Positions 1 to 12,369 of a stretch of 64,000 nucleotides of DNA are shown piece by piece. The notes beneath the pieces were generated by a model, which searched no databases, had not been told where the DNA came from, and was given only the letters and a program-made list of their open reading frames with translations. The stretch lies in assembly GCA_026075535.2 (NCBI GenBank), contig AP026544.2, positions 6,386,001-6,450,000 of the forward strand, given 5' to 3'. Source of the DNA: Tricholoma matsutake (lineage: Eukaryota > Basidiomycota > Agaricomycetes > Agaricales > Tricholomataceae). A program made the translations under genes and the position numbers. How positions within the stretch are numbered: the first letter of the stretch is position 1; each line of letters opens with the position of its first letter.

Positions 1-2964
1 ATCACATGGCTTTCTGTATCGTGTGTGAAATATAACCTATGGTCACAATGTGCTCTGAGGTGCATCAAAAACTGCAAGGCAGTTAACCTCGCTCGGGTTG
101 ACCCCCCTGACGCGGCTATTCCGAGGAGAATTTCGAATATGCGAACGGCAAAAGCGAGATTCTTGGCTTCGAGGGCGAAGGGCGTAAAAGCCAATTGTGT
201 AAATATTGCAATGAGTGAAGACACAGCTGCGACAACACGAGGAAGCAACGACCTCTCAGGTGGTAGCAAAGGTTCGCTAGGGACCTCGCCCTGAGCTAGT
301 AGAGGTTGTGTTGAATGTGAGCGTGAAGGTGTACCAGTGGTTAAGGACGATAAAATTGACATAACAGAAGGTAGACCGGATTCCTTCTCCTTCTCCTTCG
401 CTTGCGTATGGTGCTCGCTCTGAGTCCTGGGCATGATAGGTGATACGATAGTCGATTGCGCAGTGAAAGTCGAAGGTGAAGGAGAGCGGGTATCGACTGT
501 AGCGAAGGATGCTGTATCGCCATTATCCTCTTCTGGCTCTACCTCCGGCTCAGACGCAGCTGCGACAATGAGGTCGATGTAGCGAGAAATTGAGTTGTCC
601 TCTGCGTTATGTTCCTCACTTTCATACTCGACGTTTCTCAAAACAACTTCATGCCCAAGGATTCTCCACAGCGTGTCTCCTTCCCCTTCTACACCTTCTT
701 CTCCGACCCCTCGCATGCAAAATTCATACACCATGTCTGCCAGCGGTCGGCGATACAGCTGCATATCCCTCACGCTCTCATAAATGTTCTTTAATGCTTC
801 CATTATTCCGCATCTAGTAATCGGCCGATGTACGCTGACTAGAGTTCGATTCATCAAGCTATACCAGTTATCCAGCCAATCAGGAGATGTGGGGGAGAGG
901 CCATGTTGCTCGCCAAGAACTCGAGGTAGATTGGCGGTATCTGCGTCCGTAAGGTGATCCGCAATGTAGATTAGAATAGTCGATAACGGGGGATTTGTGG
1001 GCGTTGAATGGTCTCGTGAGAGAAGTGATGACAGACTTCGCAAGAAGGGTGAAGGAGCTGCTGGGGGATGTGAAACAGGAAGGATGAATGGAGTTCCATC
1101 TTGATTTCTGGTGATATACATCAGCGGTCTGTGTTAAGAAGGGAAAGGTATCTTCGTACCTGAGAGGAAGCACATAGCCAACAAGCTTGTAAAGGGTTTC
1201 GCCCACTACGCATGCTTCCTCCTCGTTAAGGCCACCACCGTCACCATTTTCATCCTCACTCCTGGCATCTAGTTCCTGCCATATATCTTTCAGTACGCCA
1301 GCAGCCTCCTCGAGTACATCCTCCTTCCCAGGTCTCCCTGTCTCCAAATACATTTCTCCGTCAATGATACACTGCCACTCAACCCAAGCCTCGACACTTT
1401 TTGTGAGAATCTTCCCCAACCGTCCGGCATCCCATCCATTGCCGCCCAAGCCCAGAGCGGAAGATGTATAATCTTCCTTCGGCCATGCTCTCTCCATCAG
1501 ATCCCTCTCTAAATCCAAATACCCAGGTGCACCTGAAGGTGAATACCCAATAGAGGTCTCTATGTAAGCCCTCGCAAGCCTAGAAGAAAGTGCACGTCTG
1601 ACGTAATTTCTGAATGTTCGATGCGCACCGAGAGTAGTTTGTATAGCATTTGCAATATAGTGCGATATCTGAACATTAGCGACTGCCTCTGGATTTCGAG
1701 CAGTCGTGTTAGTATAATTCGGTATTGCAGGTGGAAAGAGATGTTTTTTTAGTATGAGCATGCATGTTGTGGAGTAGGGACCGGTGAAGAGAGCGTTGAG
1801 TGTTTCGACAATCTCATCCTCCGAAGACGCCTTTTTGGTTGGATAACGTAAGACAGTCAGGCGAGGAAGCGGCGAGGAATAGAACGCGAGGGCACGGAAA
1901 AGAAGAGGTAGAATGGTATTAAGGTAATCCGGAGAAAGAGTTTTGAGTTGTGATGAGAGATGGTCCAGATAGAGAGAAATGGCGACATCCGCAGGGTGTT
2001 TCGTGGAAATTTTGGGAGGGGAAACTGAGGATGTGGAGGGGATAGAAGATGCAGAGATCGATGAACGAGTCCTCCCATGACTTGGTGTTCTTGATGGCGT
2101 ATTGTTGTTGCTCGACGTAGAATCGCTCGAAGGAAGAAAACTTCTGTCATGAAAAGGAGGGTTTGTACGAATTGATCGATCCACCAGAGCAGCGTAAAAA
2201 TGCAGGACGTGCGACAGCTCTTCTTCTGGTATCCTTGCGACGGTCTCGACTTTGTTTAAGACGGTTGCGAGAAACTTCGCCAAGATGTCGATGCTGCGTT
2301 CTCTCTCCGCCCGCTCAGTACGTTCCAATGTCACGTCGTTATTCAGCAAACCCTCGAAACCCCCTTCAATCCAAGACTTGAGAATGCCAAGAACCCGGAT
2401 TTCAATCCCTACCACATCGATACCATATCTGGTGAGCGCCCTTAAAGCCTTAAACCTCGGTTCCCATATTTCCATCCCCCACGATAACTTGGAGCCGAGA
2501 AACAAAGAAAAGTATGAAAGCCTGTCTGCCGTGGCCAGGGTAGTTGCTTCGTTGTTCTCCCAATAAGCCGAAAGTATATCGTATCCTGCTGCTTGAAGAG
2601 TGACTGGGGAATTGACGTCACACAGGGACGCGAGGACAGGGTTGAGAACAGCCCGACGAGGCAAAGGTGATTGGGTAGACAGAGCACTCGCGAGTGCTCG
2701 AGCATGAGTAAGACTGGGAACTGCTGGGGGCGTTAAGGACTGGATGAGAGAATCTAGAGAGAGCTGTTCTTGTTGGGCAGAGACAGCTGGGACGACCGAG
2801 GGAGGATCTAGACGTGGTCTGCGCCCAGGCCATGCAAAGGAAGGAAACGAAGTTGTATTAGCTCTCGTGCGGGTCTTGTTCTGTGTGTCTGCATCTTGTT
2901 GGAGACGGGACATCCACAGATCCGGGTGATATGTACAATGACTTCTGCACAACGGCTTCCACAA
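1..2964 (-). CDS. TSC2: Tuberin (TSC2)-like protein, N-terminal part, runs off left edge
   Basis: The minus-strand frame is open for about 690 codons and, after one short intron at about 1129-1159, stays open in a second frame all the way to base 1. The protein is helical and HEAT-like, with tuberin-type stretches such as WVEWQCIIDGEMYLETGRPG, LYKLVGYVLPLR and, past the intron, DWLDNWYSLMNRTLVSVHRP. In the family, tuberin is the GAP subunit that, with hamartin, switches off the GTPase Rheb and so restrains TORC1; the C-terminal RapGAP domain would lie beyond the left edge and is not visible. The intron is only about 31 nt, but it is required to keep the frame and has a CTTAAC branch-like site next to CACAG. 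The start is uncertain: the first Met is at 2964, and an in-frame Met at 2913 (MSRLQQDAD) is equally plausible. Family call is by recognition, not by a search. Confidence 0.8.
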
Positions 2965-3232
2965 CGCACTTGGCTCGGCAACGTTCTACACACACCTTGC
3001 AAGACACAGAATATCGATAACTCCTATGGGCTCCTACGCAGGTCGTGAGCGATGTTCGTCGAGGTTGTGGCTGAGCGATTGGCTTAGGAGTCAGGACTAG
3101 TCAGGCCTAGTCAGGGCTTGCTCAGGGCTGAGTATAAAAGTCGATCTTACTTTGAAATCTTACCAGGATCTTACAATCTGCTATGTAACCGACATAATTT
3201 CAATCATAAATATAAAGACGCCGTAGTCTCAA

Positions 3233-4043
3233 TTATGTACTAGTCCCATTGCACCACCCATCGCTGTTTGTAATAAAGTCGACACTTCCGTTGGGCTGGG
3301 TCTGACCACCGAGATTGGTTGCATCAGAGCTGTTGTGACACTGGGAGAATAACGAGCAACTGAGTTGAGTGCTTCCACCCTGCCGAAAAAAAAGTTAGGC
3401 AGATGTTGGCTGAGCGTTGATAGATATGGATGACCTTGCCGTTGACATCGTGGTAGGCTGTTCAACGGAAAGCATAACATGTTAGTGGATCGAGATAAAG
3501 AAGACAGTCGACTCCTTACTGTTAACGAACTTGCAGCCACTGACAGAGTTACACATCGCTTTGCATACTGCTGTGGTGTGAGTTGGAGATCAAACAATAG
3601 GGATGAGCAATCTTACGATCGATGGTATCAACAAGTCCGAAGGTGAGGTAGTCTCTTGCCTGGGTAGCTCCTGTAAGGTTCGAGAAGATTTGACGGTAGC
3701 CATCCGAGAGAGGCGGCAGGGGTTTTTGAGGACATTGTAGGCATTTGGGGAGCAGCTTAAGGATATCGCAGACAAGCTATGTGCGAATAGCTTAAAAAGA
3801 GTTGCCTGCTAACAAAAATTGGGATCTCACCCCACTAAGACAGGTCAATGCGGGGAACAAGTCAGGGTGAGCGCCAGAGTACCAGCCAGGGTGAGCATCG
3901 GAATTCCATGGTGGAATAGGAGCACCATAATAGTTGGCCTCGCTCAGATTGATCCCCAGAAGCGTCTCGAGGTCGAGAAGCAAAGGAGAACCGGCTACTC
4001 CACCGAGGACCACAGCGCTGGCGAGAAATGTGACAAAACGCAT
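3233..4043 (-). CDS. Small secreted cysteine-rich protein, five exons
   Basis: Five exons splice into a 197-residue protein: 4043-3831, 3776-3617, 3570-3520, 3457-3435 (only 23 nt) and 3379-3233. All introns are GT-AG, 46-62 nt, and phases agree throughout. The N-terminus (MRFVTFLASAVVLGGVAGS) is a clear signal peptide. A Pro/Trp-rich stretch (IPPWNSDAHPGWYSGAHP) follows, then a cysteine-rich C-terminal half containing CKAMCNSVSGCKFVN, YHDVNGKGGSTQLSC and LGGQTQPNGSVDFITNSDG. This half resembles a family of uncharacterised secreted basidiomycete proteins sometimes labelled fruit-body specific; that link is from memory. Even cysteine spacing suggests disulphide bonds in the extracellular protein. 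No catalytic motif is visible and the function is unknown. The stop is TAA at 3233-3235. Confidence 0.75.
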
Positions 4044-5196
4044 GTAGTAACGTAGATGTACGACAAGACCTGAAGAACCTGAGTATAAAAAGCCAAACTC
4101 GCCACCTTGATGAACAGAAGCCAGCGCCTTTGAGCTTCGAACGGAACTTCAATGAATTTGTCTGTCCTCTGGTGTTCCTGGCGAATACACATAGGCGTTC
4201 CTGATGTCAACATGCGGTACAACAACTGCACTGACAGTAGAACGTTTGATCCGGGACCTAGCTTGCAGCTACATAGTAACCTGACAATATCATGCTCCCC
4301 TCGAAAAGGCTGCGTGAGAATGAATCGTGTAGAAGAAGTGGGAGAGTGTTACTACTGTGTCACAGTAAGCTTGAAGGAAGTAGTCGACCCGTTTCCTACT
4401 GTCATTGAATGAGGATGTATGTTCCTGATAAAAAGACGAGCACTGATTAATTGAGTCGATGATGGAAGGGTCTTTTCCGGCGTATACACGCGTCTGCGTA
4501 ACTTTGTGCGATGAAACTCGACTCCTTGATAGTTAGAACAAAGTTGTGTGGAAGTATGAATACCTGTAATACAAGCCACTATCACGCAAAATAGATCGAT
4601 TCATCCGTTTTTTTATGGTCAGTAATCATGTAGAAGACGAGCGCCAGGTAACCACCGCCAAAGGGCTGTCACACGTACGAAAGGTACACGCAGGACGTGC
4701 ACAGGTATTAGACAGTCTAGCGAAGACTATTGGCAGTTGCATAGTCATGTTCCAGACGATCGCTTGATCCAAAACCGACCAAAATCAGGGAGCATGATCG
4801 CGCTAGGACAAGGCGTTATGGCATAACGTTGACAATGGCATGTACATGGCATCGACGCCTGTATACTGAAATGGCAAGCACGAATGAGAGATATAAGGAG
4901 CAAACGAGTGATGTCCTCTTTAGCGCTTTTTCCATCTTTACTGAGAAGCACCTCGATCCAACAGATTACTAAAAATGCAACATTTACTTCGTGCTCCCAG
5001 CAGATATCATGTCCGGAGCTTCGCCTTGCGAGTCTGAACCGTATTTCAATCGAGAAATATTTTGTATCTCGGTGGGCTTACACCCAAGGTATCCTCGACG
5101 CAAAAAAAGAGAACCCAAGCAACGAGCATGTCGTCCCCTGATTAATAAAACCCCGCTGTCAACTCACGCAGCGATGTTCCTCTTTTCTCCATCAAC
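4044..5196. other. Intergenic stretch with no convincing gene
   Basis: About 1.15 kb between the secreted cysteine-rich gene and the 3' end of the permease gene. Short open frames exist on both strands, but none shows coding-like composition, conserved motifs or splice structure that I recognise. A TATA-like GTATAAAAAG lies at about 4083-4092 on the plus strand without an obvious gene behind it. The upstream part presumably carries the promoter of the minus-strand secreted-protein gene. Confidence 0.5.
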
Positions 5197-7325
5197 TCAA
5201 AACCCATTACCAGTTTTCGCATCAGAAGACCCTGCGTCTGAGATAATATCATCTGGGAGAATCACACCAGTGACAAAAGTCTCCCTCGCTGGGAACACCG
5301 TCGAAAGAGACCAATGGGTGACAGACGCGGAGAAAAACTAGCACCAATGCATAGATGAGGGACAACATTGAACCGGAAAAAGTCATTGCATACCCCGAAT
5401 AGCCAAGCGATGTCAAACAGATGCGACGCGTTTCCGACCTTGATGCTTCTGTTGATGTTTCCAATTAATCCAGGTAAAGTAGGGGTGACGGAAACTAAAA
5501 GCGCCACAGCTGCCCGCCAGTTCTAGAAGCGCACAGGGAGGTCAACCTGTTCTAAGTGGACCTAACAGATAGCATACAATGCCATTCCAGTAACGGTACC
5601 TGCCCTGAGGATCGTACATCGCGGGAACATCGACCTTTCCTCTATGAACAAGCCAGTACTGCAAATCGTCAACATACCAGTGGGGTATGGATCATCGCTG
5701 ACTTACATCTACAACCATTCTGTAACGAGGATTGTACTCCGTGAAACGACGTGAAGAGAAAAAACGCAACGTACACTCCTGCGAACGGTCCAAGAAACAC
5801 CGTATATCCAGACATGAAAGCCAAAAATCCAGGGGCAGACGCTAATATCTCCCATGGGCAAAGTGCCCAGCCACCGAGGATTGCACAAATGACCTGGCCT
5901 CGCTTAATATTGATATATTTCGGGAACATGGCCATAAGGTCATTTGCGGCACTCAGACTATTTGCGGATATATTCGCTCCAATGATGGACAGCAGAAAGC
6001 TGAATGAGGCGAAGAATGCTGCTGCCCTGTTGTCCCAGTGATCGATGAGGGTGAACGGATCCCACAACAGTATGCCATACAAATGCTGTCCAGCAGAAGT
6101 GATTGCAATACCTGGCAGAACAAAGGTGAGGCAAGCATAAGCATTGAATGAAATCAAGATTCTACCCGCAAAACCAACGAGGGTGAATGCCGTGGGGATG
6201 ATGAACAACTGAACGAGTTGACTACAGCATGGTCAGCTGATTTGTAATGTCATATGTAGTCAACGCACCCCCGTTCAGTTTTAGCGTACCTCTATAAAAA
6301 CTGAGTTACTCCAATGGCGAAAGCATACAGGACGTACAGCGAAATCGGGGATATTGATGGAAACAGTAGCATAGAAGCCCAACGCGCTATTTAGGGAATT
6401 TAACCACGCCCAACGCAAGGAGCTGCCACTCAATGATGAGCCTTTTGAAGCAAGGCTTATCTTCGCAGGAACTTTAACCATTGCCCAGATCAGAATCGCC
6501 ATCCATGCAAAGGGGACAATAATTGATTTCGCTGTGAAGAAATACCGGATCTTTTGCGGCGAAACTAGCATCAACGGGAACTGGATCAGCCAATAAATAA
6601 AATAGCACATGAGTCCTAATCATCAACCATTCAGAGAGACTAATCAAAAGAGATGATCATGACGAACCAACAGTGGTAATATGCGCAGATTCTGGCAAAT
6701 GGCTTGGAACGCGGGCGATAGACGGCCAGATTGCCTTTAACATTTGGTAAACGCACTCAGAGCCATTGTATGTCTGTTCGCATATCAATGATTTGGGTGA
6801 AAAAGAGAAGATGATGATACCAGTATTCCAAACCAGAACATGGCTAGGACTACTCTGCTGACCACAGTAAAATAGCTGAACCAAAAGCCAAAAGATGATC
6901 GATTCAGTACAGGAAAAGAGATATGCAGCCTTGCTCCGATGGTCCCGTTGAGCACTACAACGACCTTTCTAATAATCTTAGACTGAATTGACGAAATACA
7001 GGTTAATATCACATACCGCAATAATGGTATGACCGACAGCGATAGCAACCAAAGCCTGTCTCCTGTTCAAGACTTAGTAAATTCGGCGTGCACTTGGAGC
7101 GTACATAACATACCACGTAAGACCAATGGCCATCATTGAACCAACAAGTTGCCACACGGCTACACTTGTAGCATCTGATATCCAGTATGCGACGTAGTTC
7201 CAAGTAGACCATGTTCGTAGATGAGGAGGTACAGGGTCCATATCCTTATTACTCCATCCTGCAAGGTTGGTGGCATGAGAAGAAAGAGCCCACGCAGAGA
7301 GTTTAAAAAACTGAGAACTTCGCAT
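5197..7325 (-). CDS. NCS1 family permease, Fur type (uracil/allantoin-like)
   Basis: A multi-exon minus-strand gene for a 10-12-segment membrane transporter of the nucleobase-cation symporter-1 family, Fur branch. In order one sees NKDMDPVPPHLRTW and WNYVAYWISDATSVAVWQL at the N-terminus, a middle block with WDNRAAAFFASF, NISANSLSAANDLMAMFPKY and the segment around CAILGGWALCPWEIL, then VDVPAMYDPQGRYRYWNG, and a last exon (FFSASVTHWSLSTVFPARET) that ends at TGA 5197-5199. The last intron (about 56 nt, GTATGC...GCTAG near 5345-5400) is needed to restore the C-terminus. Fur-branch members import uracil, allantoin or related purine derivatives at the plasma membrane; the exact substrate cannot be read here. 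The start at 7325 gives a normal cytoplasmic N-terminus, but an upstream exon cannot be excluded. Confidence 0.85.
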
Positions 7326-7467
7326 GACAGTGAGGAGATGATATGAACCACATGGCCATAATATTACTCACAGCAGGCACTAAACTTAAGTAGTGAGCGC
7401 TAGTGAGCCTTGAGGACCTTTGTCAGCCTCCGATCGCCTTTCATTCTTAACCTTGTCTCCATTCGAA
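7326..7467. promoter_or_regulatory. Shared intergenic region of divergent permease and kinase genes
   Basis: Only about 140 bp separate the start codons of the minus-strand permease and the plus-strand kinase, so both promoters must overlap here or extend into the genes. No clear TATA box or repeated site is visible. Confidence 0.35.
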
Positions 7468-9749
7468 ATGCATTCTGATGCTTTCGATGTCATACCTTAC
7501 GAGGTCTGTATATACAGCAGTTCGACAATTTAATGCCCTGGCTCATACTTCGTTCATCTCATAGGATATTAAAGGAGACTGGAAGAAGTTGGGCTCCGGT
7601 TCGTTCGGTAACGTGTATAAAGGTATTTGCCGGCTCCTCGTCTGTCCCCCCAGACTAATATAGTCACTAGGCGTTTACCTCGGCATTGAGGTCGCCATAA
7701 AGGAAGTCCTACCATCCACGGAATACGACGTCGCCAAATATTTTGAGCGAGAATGGCGTCTCATGAAGGAATGCAGACACCCCAATATATGTCTTTTTAT
7801 TGGTCTAAGCCGTGCACCAAGTCCCGATAACCGCATCTTCATCATTTCTGAGTTCATCGATAACGGCAATGTGCGCCTCTATATTCACGACAAAACAAAG
7901 CCATTTCCTTGGAGGATGCGCTTGTCATTCGCTACCGATGTTACTAGAGCTCTCGCTTACCTCCATGCAAGAAAATGCATTCACCGCGATCTCAAGGGCG
8001 AGAATCTCCTCATAACCTCTAACGGTCGTCTCAAGATCACAGATTTTGGATTTGCACGTATCGCAGCTCGGAATGAGGAAGAATCAAAGCGGCTAACATT
8101 TTGTGGAACCGATTCATACATGTCGCCCGAGATTCTTCTCGGCAAAGAATTCGACCTCCCAACGGACATCTTCTCCCTAGGCGTCATATTTTGCGAAATT
8201 GCCGCTCGAAAGTTTGCCGACGACAATCACTTCAAGCGTCATCCTCCAGAGTTTGGCATTGATGCAGATGAACTCCGTATACTTGCTAGCCCTGGATGTC
8301 CACCTGACTTCCTTTCCTTATGTCTCGACTGCCTCGCCATCGAACCCTCCGCCCGGCCTGCAACCCGCGACATTCTCGAGCGACTTCGACTTATCGAGGC
8401 TGAACTCCTAATGCGTCCCAACGACGGTGAAGACCTCCATGTTGGCAGCATCAAATTCATGACTGGAGGCAAACGCCCTGCTGCCGGTCCAAGAATCCCA
8501 AGTTTTGGAATGGGCGTAGGTAGAGAGATACGAAATGGAGCCGCATCAGATGACAGTGACGATGAGCTCATGGAGGCAGTCCTGGGCTTGTCCAGCGTTG
8601 GCGTCAACAACGATTCGAGCGAGGCAACAATTAGTGAGCAAACTATATCCTTTCCGATCGACGAAGAAATAACAACGAGTGTCACAGGTCACCAACCCTT
8701 ACTTCATAAGAATGGCATTCCCTCGACCTTCTCTGAATACAGCACAACCGTTATCCGATCACATCCGCAGCAGCCGACATTTACTCAAACCCCTGCTCTC
8801 TCATCTATCCTCACTATCCGTCCCTCTCCCGATCCAAATCTGACTCCAGATCCCATCCTAAGCGCCTCTTCCACCTCTGCCACTTGGTCATCTCCTTCAG
8901 CCCTGCCCGCCGTTCTTGCACCATCTACCCCTGATCTCCCTGAATCGACGCTTGACCCCCTTGGCACATCTTCCATCGTCTCCATTGCTTCTCTTGACTC
9001 CTATCATACTGCAGCTTCCTCTTCGATCATTTCTAGCACTCGCGCCACTGGTGGTGGGTCCACTATTCGTTCCCTCGTGGGCACCTACATCGCACCCTTG
9101 GTACATCGCTTCACCCTCCTCAAACCGGGCGTAAAACCCAAACGGAATAGTGGTAGCATTACTCCGAGCGGCAGCACCGGCGAAATAGCTGCCGGATGGA
9201 ACCCGCTTGACTTGTTTTTTTCAAGCGCGCTCCTAGTCGCGAAATGTGATGTATGTAGCAAGCGACTTGGGTGGAAACCTGTCTTAGAATGTGATGACTG
9301 TGGATTGAGGTCAGTACTTTCTCATCATATTTTGTAAAGTCAGATCTCCTTAGCTGAATGCGTGCAGGGCCCATGTCAAGTGCGGCGAGGTTGCACCACG
9401 GGATTGTGGAGTTCGCCCGACCCGACCCGATCTCCATTCTGTTTCCCCGCTGTCGAAAGTGAAGCAGAGCGCTTCGAACGCGAACATGGCAGCGAAGAAA
9501 CAGGTAAGCCCTGTGAGATGATTCCTCCGCCAAATTCTTTTCACGACACCCTGATGACCTTTACGTGTTTGTTATCATACATACCTTCCCATTTTGATAC
9601 CGTGTTCTTATAAACCATCATATTCCATTCATTATTCACTCGAAGTTTAGCCGTTCTCCTCAACAAGGACAGTGAAACCTGCTGTATTCTCTTTGTACCA
9701 CCCATATCGCATCCATCATAGTGTCACAGATGTCGCCAGCTGTGTATAA
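7468..9749 (+). CDS. TKL-type protein kinase with C-terminal C1-like zinc domain
   Basis: Exons 7468-7503, 7565-7622, 7671-9309, 9368-9503 and probably 9651-9749 join in phase (about 655 residues). The kinase domain starts almost at the N-terminus: glycine loop GSGSFGNVYKG, VAIK lysine, catalytic loop HRDLKGENLL, DFGFA, then SPE in place of APE, and the C-lobe CPPDFLSLCLDCL typical of tyrosine-kinase-like Ser/Thr kinases. A long Ser/Thr/Pro-rich linker follows. The end carries CDVCSKRLGWKPVLECDDCG and, across the 9310-9367 intron, AHVKCGEVAPRDCG, which matches the C1 spacing CX2C-X14-CX2C-X4-H-X2-C-X7-C. The usual first His of C1 domains is not evident, so lipid binding may be atypical. If the last intron (147 nt) is not spliced, the protein ends at a TGA shortly after 9503. 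Confidence 0.85.
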
Positions 9750-9857
9750 TCCGCAAACCACCTAATACTGGTGTACCAAGAGGCGTGTGCAATTTAATTT
9801 CTTTTCTCGTTCATCGGTGTAATGTACAATCATATTTAAATAATCATACCTTTGGAA

Positions 9858-11535
9858 TTATTCTACGAAATCTTCTGGATGTAGTTGTATCCCATTGACA
9901 AATCCTGTGCACCTAGAAATATCGTTAGAGCATGGAAAAGACCTAACGATGGATGCATATCTATCAGCCAATTTGATACGTCCAAGGTCCGGGCGCTTCA
10001 CCCCCTTTAGGACACTGATTGGGCTGTGAGACCAGTATGGCACATCATCAGAGTGATGTCAAGAGATACATGATCGTTGGAAGGGAATTCTGGTGGGGGA
10101 ACATTGGAGGTCGGTGGAATTGGGTGTTTGGACTAAGGCCGAAGCCTGGATGGTGCTGCCCGAATGATTGGGCATGTCGAGGGCCGTGTTGCACGGCGAC
10201 AGCGAAGTCGTAAATGGAGAAATTCTGGGTAGTCCCTGCTCGTGTAACTAGTAATTTGTAAAAGATCGCCATGAGCATTGCCTGATGAAAGACTTTTAGA
10301 AGGACGCACTGCACATCAGTTCCTCAGGTTTGATGCAGAACTTATCAGCGACCCCTTGACCGTTCGCGAGCAAGAAGTGCCATGGCCCATGCATTAGCGA
10401 CATGTTTGATGACAGCCGAATTAGAAATCTGACATTCAAGTTTCGCCCCAGAAGGTACTGCCATAGGCCAACTAGCTGCCCGTGAGATAGAGTAACGAGT
10501 ACTTCCAATTGATTTGAACCCACCAATAAACGTTGTCCGGTAACAGATATGGATCCATGGCAGTCGGAGGCGCCGAGAAACACCACTGGAATCCAGTTGC
10601 ATGCACTTCAATTGGGAACTCGGCCAACATCTCTTTGAACACATTCCCAAGAAGGACAAATCCACGAAGATCTTCTCCTTTGGGAATGTATTCAAAATCT
10701 CCAACGGTACTAGTAAACCCATGCGGCGGAACACCACCTCATTCCACACATGATCGTGTGTATTAATTAGCCTGAAGGTTAGAAATTCGTAACTGTCGAA
10801 GGCTGGGCATCGGGCGCTCGCCAAAACGGCGGTCATCCGTGATGATAGAGCAGGGGGGTCATTTTCTGCAGGGAGAAGTCCCCGAATGACTGAAATCAGA
10901 TGATTAGTTTGTCGGGTGATATCACCTTTGCTCAAATTAGGCTGGAAAACTGCTGAAACCTGTCATACGTACCTAGTATCAGCGATAAGTTTGAACTGGC
11001 TCATTCCTTTTTTGGGCAGCATCTACATTAAGAACAGCGTTTGTATAGCATGAATCTCAAATAATACAGCTACTTACGCCCATCACGATCATTTTAAAGC
11101 TTTCAGTCAAGCCATAATTTCAAGCAGTGACCCAGCCATCCTTTGGAGGAGGCAAGCCCATGACTACAGTGAGTGAACCATGTACGAAGCACCCTACAAT
11201 GAATATCAGTCAAACACGACGTTGAGCTGTATGTGACACGAACATCAACGAAATCCTGAACCTGCCGATCATCAAGATCCAACTGCTTTTGGATATACAA
11301 AGCTGCATCCTACCAGGTTATATGTGGGTAACTGCTTTACGGGAGAAACAGAGATTTCATACTTACAGTAACATCCAGGACAAAATCTTCAGAGGAAGGT
11401 CACCTGTGAGGGGCAACTTACAAAATGAAGGATAAGATCAGCTGAGGCTGCCAGCCCTTTCTTCATCAGGGTGTTCAGTAGAAGTCCTTCAGGAGACCAT
11501 ATCTGCACTAGAAAATTGATATGAAATGAGCTTTC
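9858..11535 (-). CDS. Unrecognised multi-exon gene, 5' end apparently cut at the transposon border
   Basis: I do not recognise this gene, but several minus-strand stretches look coding and are joined by plausible GT-AG introns. From the 5' side: VQIWSPEGLLLNTLMKKG after an acceptor near 11515, EDFVLDVTDAALYIQKQLDL across an intron at about 11310-11365, then after 10935 a long stretch including HVWNEVVFRRMGLLVPLEIL and FPKEKIFVDLSFLG, SISRAASWPMAVPSGAKLEC, and a C-terminal part with VLKGVKRPDLGRIKLADRYA ending at 9858. No signal peptide, membrane segment or catalytic motif is obvious. The most upstream recognisable exon lies within a few bases of the target duplication of the giant transposon, so the real 5' part may be on its other side. 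Exon boundaries are approximate. Confidence 0.4.
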
Positions 11536-11538
11536 GGA

Positions 11539-11546
11539 TGTGCGTC
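11539..11546. repeat. Target-site duplication of the KDZ element, left copy
   Basis: TGTGCGTC directly before the left inverted repeat; an identical octamer follows the right inverted repeat at 54016-54023. An 8-bp duplication is, as far as I recall, usual for KDZ/Zisupton-type transposons. Confidence 0.75.
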
Positions 11547-11645
11547 ACATAGGTAAGCTACACTGTACTGAATAATACGGTCTATCGAACACATACAGTG
11601 TATTGAATGATACGGGTTCGGTGGACGCTGTCAAACGCTCTCATA
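11547..11645. repeat. KDZ left inverted repeat, segment 1 (outermost)
   Basis: About 99 bp matching the reverse complement of 53915-54015 with scattered transitions. It ends at CGCTCTCATA, where the uninterrupted right repeat continues into GCATGTATAACATG; the tandem Helitrons begin at this point. Confidence 0.8.
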
Positions 11646-12369
11646 TATAATAATCTATAATTCCATAATAAAGGGAGATCGGTCACGTGCTGCCCATATT
11701 TGGGTTGTGGGAGTTTTTTTAGCAGACTGGGAATTTCGAGATCTGTGGGAAGTTAATTTCGAGTGATGGGAATTTTGAGGTTGTGGGAACTTTACACTGT
11801 ATTACCTCAGCATCATTGCCAGCTCATCACTTTCCAGCTGTCTACTCTATCTCTTTTTCTTGGGCTCTTTTCCAGTGGGGGTGCTGTAGCATTCTTGGGG
11901 TAATCAGTAGTTCAAGGTGAAGCTCTGTGAAGTCCTACCTCCCTGGCTTCTCTTTTTTCAACAAAAGGAGTGTCTGCCAGTTGCTTTTTGGACCTCTCTC
12001 AGGGCACAGCATGCAGGGAGATTGGGCTGGCGGGTTTACAGTTGCCTCCCCTTCCATTTTTGGAAGTCGCTCCACTTTCAACTGCCACTGTTAGCACCAA
12101 TTTCACTGCTTCTTCCAAGGATCTCCCATCTCTGCTGCTGTAAAAGTGGTCCCCTCTCCTACCTTTTTTTGGACTGTTGATTCTGCTGGGTGCTATCATG
12201 TATGTAGATATACATATAATTTTTTTCTTTTTGTCTCACTTCCAACATTTTCCAGGGATCCATCTCCACCCAACACTCCTCGGCGTGTCCGAGCTGCAGC
12301 ACAGCAAATGGAAAGGAACCAAAGGACTCTGGAGAGTTCTGCTTGCCACTGGACTCCACACCATGTTCG

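Noticed and set aside
3130..3140. Plus-strand TATA-like GAGTATAAAAG as a gene promoter
   Set aside because: No plus-strand gene follows before the 3' end of the minus-strand secreted-protein gene.
4152..4585. Possible small genes on either strand
   Set aside because: No homology-like motif, no signal peptide and no consistent splice structure.
4991..5341. Plus-strand open frame of 116 codons
   Set aside because: Overlaps the 3' end of the permease gene on the opposite strand and has no recognisable features.
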